From an uncultured Collinsella sp. (lineage in GTDB: Bacteria; Actinomycetota; Coriobacteriia; Coriobacteriales; Coriobacteriaceae), in NCBI GenBank assembly GCA_958348565.1, contig CATVZP010000067.1:1-10747 (forward strand): a DNA stretch of 10,747 bases. Reading direction: 5' to 3'. Shown piece by piece: positions 6,150 through 10,747 of this stretch (position 1 is its first letter; every line of letters begins with the position of its first letter). The notes under the pieces are model-generated. The model searched no databases and was not told the DNA's origin. It saw only the letters and a program-made list of their open reading frames with translations. The position numbers and the translations under genes were made by a program.

Positions 6150-7439
6150 ATGGATAACCTTGCCAAACCCAAAAACCGCGCGCTGTTTTTACTTAGCGTT
6201 GCCGTGACCGGTGCGTTCGCAGGTGCCGCGGTCTGGCTGTTCTTTTTTGCGATGGAGCACGGTATCGACTATCTGTGGACCGAGATTCCGCACGCGCTGG
6301 GCGTCGCTTCGCCCGAGCTCGCCAGCGGCCCGTTTGGCTTTTTGCCGTACCCGTTTTTTGTCTGCCTGCTGGGCGGCCTGTTAATCGGTCTGTACGAAAA
6401 GATGACAGGCACCAAGACCGATGACCTCAACCAGGTGATGGCTAAGGTCAAGCAAGATGGGCGCTACCCGTACGACAACCTGGGCAAGCTTTCGCTCGCG
6501 GCATTACTGCCGCTGCTGTTTGGCGGAAGCATTGGACCGGAGGCCGGCCTGACCGGCGTTATCGCGGGTCTGTGCAGCTGGGTCGGTGACCGTATGCGCC
6601 GCTTTGGCGCCGAGTTTAGGGAGCTTACGCTGCTGGGTACCCAGGCCGCGTTGACGGCGCTCTTTACCGCGCCCGTCTTTGGCTTTGTGGCACCGCTTGC
6701 CGGTAGCGCCGACGGCGACGAGGGCTCTGCGTCCGACGAGATCACGATCAAGCTGCCCAAGGCGCAAAAGACCGTGGTTTACGGCATCGCGATTGCCGGC
6801 GGCCTGGGCACCTACCTGCTGCTCGGCCAGCTCATGGGCGGCGGCATGGGCATGCCCAGGTTCGAGGCTGCCGTGGTGGGCAACTTGGAGCTTACCTGGC
6901 TCATTCCTCTGTCGCTGATCGGAACAATCTGCGGCTGGCTGTACTTTGTCTCTGAGCACGCGAGCGAAGCGCTTGCCCATGCCATAGGGGAGCGTCCTGT
7001 CGTCAAGGCCATGCTAGCCGGTCTGGCGCTCGCCATCTGCGGCACGGTCCTGCCCTACACCATGTTTGCCGGCGAGACCCAGGCCGACGTGCTCATGGAA
7101 ACCTATCTGACCATTCCCGCCGGCGTGCTTATCGCGACCGGTCTGGTCAAGGCCATGCTGACCCCCGCCCTCATCAACCTTGGTTGGCGCGGCGGTCACT
7201 TCTTCCCGGTTATCTTCTCGGGCGTAAGCCTGGGCTATGGCCTTGCCATCCTCACCGGCGCCGATCCGGTCTTTTGCGTCGCCGTCTGCACGGCATCGAC
7301 GATGGGTGCGGTCATGCGTCAGCCGGTCATGGTCGTGGGCCTTCTGCTCATGTGCTTCCCGCTCAAGGGTATCGTCTGCATGATCATCGCCGCCGTTATC
7401 GCCGCCGGCATTCCGCTGCCCAAGCCGCTGCGCAAGTAG
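6150..7439 (+). CDS. Divergent ClC-type chloride channel/transporter family protein
   Basis: A 429-aa integral membrane protein with about 10-12 hydrophobic helices. ClC hallmarks are the pore motif GGSIGPEAGLTG (125-136) and the second pore motif RGGHFFPVIFSG (347-358), equivalent to the GGxFxP motif. Unlike canonical ClC proteins (G[KR]EGP), the gating-glutamate position is isoleucine (I128), and a glutamate follows the proline instead (E131). The GSGIP-like selectivity loop is not recognisable; the corresponding region reads about GTKTDDLNQ (87-95). A charged cytoplasmic loop (about 186-207) divides the halves. The ATG at 6150 is preceded by GGGAGGA. The 125-base gap upstream has a TACAAT (6105-6110) with only a poor -35, so the gene may have its own promoter. 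It converges on the EamA gene. The family is clear; whether it is a channel or an exchanger, and for which anion, is open. Confidence 0.85.
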   Translation: MDNLAKPKNRALFLLSVAVTGAFAGAAVWLFFFAMEHGIDYLWTEIPHALGVASPELASGPFGFLPYPFFVCLLGGLLIGLYEKMTGTKTDDLNQVMAKVKQDGRYPYDNLGKLSLAALLPLLFGGSIGPEAGLTGVIAGLCSWVGDRMRRFGAEFRELTLLGTQAALTALFTAPVFGFVAPLAGSADGDEGSASDEITIKLPKAQKTVVYGIAIAGGLGTYLLLGQLMGGGMGMPRFEAAVVGNLELTWLIPLSLIGTICGWLYFVSEHASEALAHAIGERPVVKAMLAGLALAICGTVLPYTMFAGETQADVLMETYLTIPAGVLIATGLVKAMLTPALINLGWRGGHFFPVIFSGVSLGYGLAILTGADPVFCVAVCTASTMGAVMRQPVMVVGLLLMCFPLKGIVCMIIAAVIAAGIPLPKPLRK

Positions 7440-7531
7440 CACGGTGGCGCACGGTCGATACAAGCACCCTAGGCCCGGTGTGGCGCTATGTCATGGATTT
7501 GCGAGCGCCTAGATCTCGCTCGGAATCGGCG

Positions 7532-8407
7532 CTATTTCCAAACCGCGAGCGCGGCGGTGCCCAGGACGATGAGGGCGAGACCGATGGCGTTGCGTCGTGA
7601 GAGTTTTTCGTTGAATGCCAGGCGCGCAAATAGTACCGATACGACAATCGATAGTTTGTCGATCTGCACCACGACGCTCACCTGGCCTGTGGCGATGGCG
7701 TAGTAATAGAGCAGCCACGATGCTCCGGTCGCGATGCCCGATGTTGCGAGAAATGTGAGTTCGCGCCGGTCAGCGTGCGCGACCTGATCCAGTTTTCCCT
7801 TGGCTGCCACGATCGCCCATGCCATAACCAGTACCATGCAGGTGCGGATTGCCGTGGCCAGGTTTGACTCGACGCCTTCGATGCCAACCTTGGCAAGGAT
7901 GGACGTGAGCGCCGCGAACACGGCGGCGCCGAGGGCGTAAGCGAGCCAGGTCCGGTCTTGCTGCCGCTCGGGTCCGGCAGACTGCTTCTTCTCGATCATT
8001 AAAAACGTGCCGAGGGTGATGACAGCGGTTCCCACGAGCTTAACCGCAAGGTTGCTCGTCTCGCCAAAAAGCACGATGGCGATCAGTGCGGCGAGTACGG
8101 TGCTCATCTTGTCGACCGGTACGACCTTATTGACGTCTCCGATGCCCAACGCCTTAAAGTAACAGATCCACGAAGCACCGGTAGCGAGTCCCGAGAGGAC
8201 GAGAAAGAGCCAAGATCTGGGTTCGATGCTGCCGATGGTTCCAATGGATCCAGAAATGCCCGCCATTGCCCAGGCGAAAACGAGCACCACGCAGGTGCGA
8301 ATGGCCGTCGCGACATCGGAGTCGGTCTGCTTGATGCCGCATTTGGCCAGGACAGATGTGATGCCGGCAAAGAAAGCCGACACAAATGCTGCTGCGACCC
8401 ACGACAC
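7532..8407 (-). CDS. EamA/DMT-superfamily transporter
   Basis: A 291-aa inner-membrane protein with about 10 TM helices in two tandem EamA halves (about 2-139 and 155-290). The duplication is plain: TAIRTC occurs at 34-39 and 175-180, ATGASW at 75-80 and again near 216-221, and a [VI]DK(M/L)S motif in both halves. Members export or import metabolites such as amino acids or sugars by a secondary mechanism; the substrate cannot be read from sequence. The start is GTG at 8407, with GGGGAGG about 10 bases upstream (slightly long spacing). The first residues (MSWVAAAFVSAFFAG) run straight into TM1, as usual for the family. The gene is convergent with the ClC gene (92-base gap, only weak hairpins) and seems to be transcribed alone. 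Confidence 0.9.
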   Translation of the reverse strand: MSWVAAAFVSAFFAGITSVLAKCGIKQTDSDVATAIRTCVVLVFAWAMAGISGSIGTIGSIEPRSWLFLVLSGLATGASWICYFKALGIGDVNKVVPVDKMSTVLAALIAIVLFGETSNLAVKLVGTAVITLGTFLMIEKKQSAGPERQQDRTWLAYALGAAVFAALTSILAKVGIEGVESNLATAIRTCMVLVMAWAIVAAKGKLDQVAHADRRELTFLATSGIATGASWLLYYYAIATGQVSVVVQIDKLSIVVSVLFARLAFNEKLSRRNAIGLALIVLGTAALAVWK

Positions 8408-8544
8408 GGGTGAAATGCCTCCCCAAAGAACAACCGCGCCAGATTTACGGCGCTCGTCCGATGATACCGTCCCGCCATGAAGCTTTGATATCGCTGTGGT
8501 GAGACAGGGGCCATAGTTCGAGAGGGCATTTGGTTAAGGCTCGA

Positions 8545-8583
8545 ATCGAAGGTGAATGGTTTTCCGCGAAGTGAACGAGTAAA
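8545..8583 (-). repeat. Inverted-repeat arm 1 (partner 8692-8730)
   Basis: Read on the minus strand from 8583 to 8545, this matches the + strand at 8692-8730 in 36 of 39 bases. It opens with tttactcgttcactt and ends with ttcaccttcgat. Similarity continues weakly inward to 8607 (49 of 63 overall). The arms are about 108 bases apart and face each other head to head. Confidence 0.75.
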
Positions 8584-8618
8584 TCTGGACCCCTGGAACA
8601 TGCACACTTTTTTCGAAC

Positions 8619-8662
8619 AAAACTGCAGGATTCTTAGACAAAAACCGCAGGAATTGAGTCCT
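8619..8662 (+). repeat. Two imperfect 22-base tandem units with core AAAAC[T/C]GCAGGA
   Basis: Units 8619-8640 and 8641-8662 share 11 of 12 bases in the leading core and little after it. They lie centrally between the two inverted-repeat arms. The spacing of two turns of the DNA helix could suit a protein binding side by side, but that is inference. Confidence 0.45.
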
Positions 8663-8691
8663 TAAAAATGTCGATGCTACAGGGCACTGTT

Positions 8692-8730
8692 TTTACTCGT
8701 TCACTTCTCGGAAAAGTATTCACCTTCGAT
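8692..8730 (+). repeat. Inverted-repeat arm 2 (partner 8545-8583)
   Basis: This is the reverse-complement partner of arm 1 with three mismatches in 39. Matching stops abruptly at 8730, as it does at 8545 on the other side, which gives the element defined outer edges. Confidence 0.75.
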
Positions 8731-8815
8731 ATGCTGACGGTGTCTTTTTGGTTGCCAAAAACTAGACGGCCTGCTGTGAGGGGCGGTGGTGACGCTATGC
8801 CGCCTTGTTTCATTG

Positions 8816-8848
8816 AAAAAATAAGCGGGGTACCACCTAAGCTTTTTT
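8816..8848 (-). terminator. Probable terminator of the GntR-ABC operon
   Basis: On the minus strand, 10 bases after the permease stop, AAAAAAGC and GCTTATTTTTT flank a GC-containing loop (ggtggtacccc) and end in six Ts (8816-8821). The stem is short and imperfect. The run of A/T on both sides could also stop + strand transcription. Confidence 0.5.
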
Positions 8849-8857
8849 AGCTGTCGA

Positions 8858-9556
8858 TTACAGATCGCGTACTCGATAAACCTTGGTGCTGACAGCGCAG
8901 CTGATTGCACATAGTGCGAGCGCCAGTACTGCAATTCCTGCACACAGACAGCCAAGGACGGCGGGATCGGGATTCGCTCCGGCAATCGACATGAGCCAGT
9001 TGCTGATGGGGTTGGAGGAGCTCAGCGTGGCCATGGCAAGGCATCCGAGCATGGCAAACAGGCCAACGGATAGGCGCAGCGCCTCCATGTGTCCAAATCG
9101 AAAGAACAGTGGCTGCGCCAAAAACACCATCATGAGGGAGATGAGCATCGATGCTGCCGAGGCGATTGCGATTTCAAAGACCGTCTGTCCTGTCGAAGGA
9201 ATGCCCGCGCTGTTGAAGAGCGGGATGGCGACGACACTCAAAAGCGTAGCTGCACATGCCATGACGGCGGAGAAGACAATAACGCTCAGGTAGCGTGCGC
9301 AGATGATGTCTTTGCGCGAGAAGGGCAGCGTTGCCCGGTAGCGCTCCCAACCGTTTTGATTGTCGAAACCAGCCAGTGAGTTCATGACCATGATAGGCGA
9401 CATGGCACTGACCGCGCAGGCGCCAGCACTCATGCCAGAGTCACCGTCCGATGCGTTGGCGAGGGTCAACACGACGAAGATGAACAAGCCGACGCCCGCA
9501 ATGCTCGGGATAAGCGAGCGAGCGATGGCGAGCTCGGACATAAAGGCGCGTTTCAT
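8858..9556 (-). CDS. ABC-2-type transporter permease
   Basis: A 232-aa membrane subunit with six predicted helices (about 16-34, 42-61, 88-113, 124-149, 159-180, 199-222). The segment between helices 2 and 3, NGWERYRATLPFSRKDI (68-84), is the hallmark of the ABC2_membrane_5 family, found in GntR-linked exporters. It would pair with the ATPase encoded just upstream to form an export pump; the cargo is unknown. The ATG at 9556 has AAAGGAG 7 bases upstream and overlaps the TGA of the ATPase gene (ATGA, 4 bases). This indicates translational coupling and fixes the start. The gene ends 10 bases before a probable terminator. Confidence 0.88.
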   Translation of the reverse strand: MKRAFMSELAIARSLIPSIAGVGLFIFVVLTLANASDGDSGMSAGACAVSAMSPIMVMNSLAGFDNQNGWERYRATLPFSRKDIICARYLSVIVFSAVMACAATLLSVVAIPLFNSAGIPSTGQTVFEIAIASAASMLISLMMVFLAQPLFFRFGHMEALRLSVGLFAMLGCLAMATLSSSNPISNWLMSIAGANPDPAVLGCLCAGIAVLALALCAISCAVSTKVYRVRDL

Positions 9557-10434
9557 TTCGAAGCTCCTTTCAGCATGAGGCGAAGATAGTCATCAATGGT
9601 TGCCCGATCGCAGGGAATCTCGGGGAAGGCCTCGAGCGTATCGCGACGGTTGGGCACGAGCACGTCCACGCTGTAGGCATGGCGGGCGGCACGGGCGCCT
9701 TCGACGCAAGCCATAAGCTCGGCGGCCTGTGCTTGGGTACAGTGGGCGATGCCAGCGCGGTCGGTAATATCCTCGCGCGGCAGGTCAAAAATAATCGAGC
9801 CATTATCGATGCAGATGACGCGATCAGCGGCGCGATCGAGGTCGGATGTAATGTGGCTCGAGAGCAGCACACTGTGCTGGCCGTCGGCGACAAAGGCAAG
9901 CAGCTCATCAAGCAGCTCCTCGCGTGCCATGGGATCGAGGCCCGCGGTGGCTTCGTCCAAAACGAGCAGTTTGGCCTTGTGGCTGAGCGCGCAGGCAAGC
10001 TGCAGTTTCATGCCCATGCCGCGGGAGAGGTCCTTGATCTTTGTCTTGGGATCGAGGCCAAATCGGTCGATGAGGCTGGCGAAGGTGTCGTGGCTCCAGG
10101 TGGGGTACGCCGGGCCTACGAGTGCCTCAGCTTCGGTCACCTTGAGTGTGGAAGGGAAGGGGCATGTGTCCAGCACGAGGCCGACACGAGTGCGCAGGCA
10201 ACGCTGCGTTTCATCGGGCGCGTCGGCGCCACAGTGCTGTCCAAACAGGTGCACCTCGCCGGCATCGAGCTTTATAAGCCCGAGCGCGGTTCGAATCGTC
10301 GTGGTTTTGCCGGCGCCGTTTGCGCCCACAAAGCCAACAATCTGGCCGGGTTCCACGGCAAGTGTGACGTCGCGCAGCGAAAAGCGGTCGCTCACACGGC
10401 GTGAGATACCTTTGAGTTCTAAAAGGTTTTGCAT
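9553..10434 (-). CDS. ABC transporter ATP-binding protein (YtrB-like)
   Basis: A 293-aa ATPase subunit that would drive the adjacent ABC-2 permease. Walker A GANGAGKTT lies at 37-45, the signature at 136-140 reads LSRGM (Arg replaces the usual second Gly of LSGGQ), Walker B LLVLDE at 156-161, the D-loop at 165-167 and the H-loop H194. The Q-loop region reads VGLVLDTCPF (84-93) without an obvious Gln, resembling the [FY]VFDE form of YtrB-type proteins. The C-terminal 80 residues form a small accessory domain. The ATG at 10434 is chosen because AGAAAGG lies 7 bases before it and the ABC domain starts immediately. The open frame up to 10641 is an artefact overlapping the regulator gene. The regulator ends 23 bases upstream, and the stop overlaps the permease start. 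Confidence 0.92.
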   Translation of the reverse strand: MQNLLELKGISRRVSDRFSLRDVTLAVEPGQIVGFVGANGAGKTTTIRTALGLIKLDAGEVHLFGQHCGADAPDETQRCLRTRVGLVLDTCPFPSTLKVTEAEALVGPAYPTWSHDTFASLIDRFGLDPKTKIKDLSRGMGMKLQLACALSHKAKLLVLDEATAGLDPMAREELLDELLAFVADGQHSVLLSSHITSDLDRAADRVICIDNGSIIFDLPREDITDRAGIAHCTQAQAAELMACVEGARAARHAYSVDVLVPNRRDTLEAFPEIPCDRATIDDYLRLMLKGASK

Positions 10435-10441
10435 GGCATAG

Positions 10442-10448
10442 CCTTTCT
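10442..10448 (-). promoter_or_regulatory. Ribosome binding site deciding the ATPase start
   Basis: AGAAAGG on the minus strand, 7 bases before ATG 10434. It lies in the 23-base gap after the regulator stop and excludes the longer open frame. Confidence 0.65.
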
Positions 10449-10457
10449 TGCAGATGG

Positions 10458-10747
10458 CTACTGCATAGTTTCGGGGGCTACCAGGTCGAGCATCTCGTGC
10501 AGCTTGTCGCGCGTGACGCCCAAGACTTCGGCTTGGCTCGCCGCTTTTGCAAGTAGCTCTTCGATATGGCAGAGCTGGTTTTCGCGCAAGAGTTCCTGGT
10601 TGCCCTCGGCGACAAAGCAGCCCTTGCCCTGCACGGTGCAAATAAACCCGAGTTGCTCTAGGTCGGCGTAGGCGCGCTTGGTGGTGATGACACTCACGCC
10701 AAGATCGCTCGCGAGTGCACGGATGCTGGGGAGTTTGGCTCCCGCAG
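10458..10747 (-). CDS. GntR-family transcriptional regulator, YtrA-like (N-terminus cut by window end)
   Basis: The frame is open to the last base. The visible part begins AGAKLPSIRALASDLGVSVI, the recognition half of a GntR winged helix-turn-helix (typical form GxxLPSxRxLAxxLGVSRxTV). It continues with KRAYADLEQLGFI and the wing VQGKGCFVA. The remaining 50 or so residues form a short helical tail without a FadR or UTRA effector domain, which fits the small YtrA subfamily of about 120-130 aa. These usually repress their own operon with an ABC transporter. The GTG at 10697 lies inside the HTH and is not the start. The stop is 23 bases before the ABC ATPase start, so an operon is likely. The operator should lie upstream, outside the window. 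Confidence 0.88.
   Translation of the reverse strand, partial: AGAKLPSIRALASDLGVSVITTKRAYADLEQLGFICTVQGKGCFVAEGNQELLRENQLCHIEELLAKAASQAEVLGVTRDKLHEMLDLVAPETMQ

Larger units (their letters stand above)
8408..8857. other. 450-base intergenic region without a supported gene, rich in repeats
   Basis: This gap lies between the EamA start and the ABC-2 permease stop. It holds, left to right: the EamA leader and ribosome site (8408 to about 8430); an inverted-repeat arm (8545-8583); a 22-base tandem repeat (8619-8662); the other arm (8692-8730); an AT-rich hairpin tttttgg-ttg-ccaaaaa (8745-8761); and a terminator-like structure (8816-8848). A + strand ORF at 8668-8850 and a minus-strand ORF starting at 8607 begin with similar residues because of the inverted repeat. 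Neither has a convincing ribosome site or coding character. Confidence 0.6.

Noticed and set aside
7482..7522. Possible terminator between the ClC and EamA genes
   Set aside because: Two mutually exclusive 6-bp stems (ggcgct/agcgcc at 7482-7509 and cgagcg/cgctcg at 7502-7522) are visible, with no T-run. They are too weak to call.
8104..8607. 167-aa minus-strand ORF overlapping the EamA start in another frame
   Set aside because: From 8407 down it is a shadow of the EamA gene. Only the first 21 codons resemble the other repeat arm, and there is no ribosome site.
8668..8850. 60-aa + strand ORF in the repeat-rich gap
   Set aside because: It has no ribosome site, its first 21 codons coincide with an inverted-repeat arm, and its end runs through the likely terminator. 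It matches no recognised family.
10435..10641. N-terminal extension of the ABC ATPase reading frame by 69 residues
   Set aside because: It overlaps the GntR gene almost entirely, lacks a ribosome site and has no family similarity. The ATG at 10434 has a good ribosome site.

Overview
The window reads like a chromosomal segment of a GC-rich member of the Coriobacteriia, most likely a gut Collinsella. This is an inference from base composition, codon use and gene types (BvgS-like hybrid kinases, a Nim-like flavoprotein, a GntR/ABC-2 exporter cassette); no rRNA or marker gene is present to prove it. Nine real protein genes are visible, two of them cut by the window edges. No tRNA, rRNA, CRISPR array, transposase gene or phage gene was found.

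Left part (1-4783). The 3' part of a hybrid histidine kinase (+ strand) converges on a minus-strand pair: a paralogous full-length hybrid kinase with two periplasmic solute-binding sensor domains, followed 42 bases downstream by a small Nim/pyridoxamine-phosphate-oxidase-like flavoprotein. A perfect 17-bp hairpin lies between the converging ends. Both kinases have a receiver domain but no Hpt domain, and no DNA-binding response regulator is present, so the output partner lies elsewhere.

Middle part (4784-7439). The divergent gap after the kinase carries a 32-bp hairpin built from three copies of a GGGGACGTTCTT unit, resembling a REP/BIME-type element. It is followed on the + strand by a minimal two-TM potassium-channel-like protein, a LOG-family protein and a divergent ClC-type channel that lacks the canonical gating glutamate.

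Right part (7440-10747). An EamA/DMT transporter lies on the minus strand. A 450-base gap follows, holding a head-to-head inverted repeat (36/39 identical arms), a short tandem repeat and a likely terminator. The window ends in a minus-strand operon in the order GntR regulator (cut at the window end), ABC ATPase, ABC-2 permease. The last two overlap by ATGA, in the arrangement of YtrA/YtrB-type autoregulated exporters.

I see no convincing new multi-gene system. The signals most worth following are the two non-coding repeat elements and the unusual ClC pore motif.
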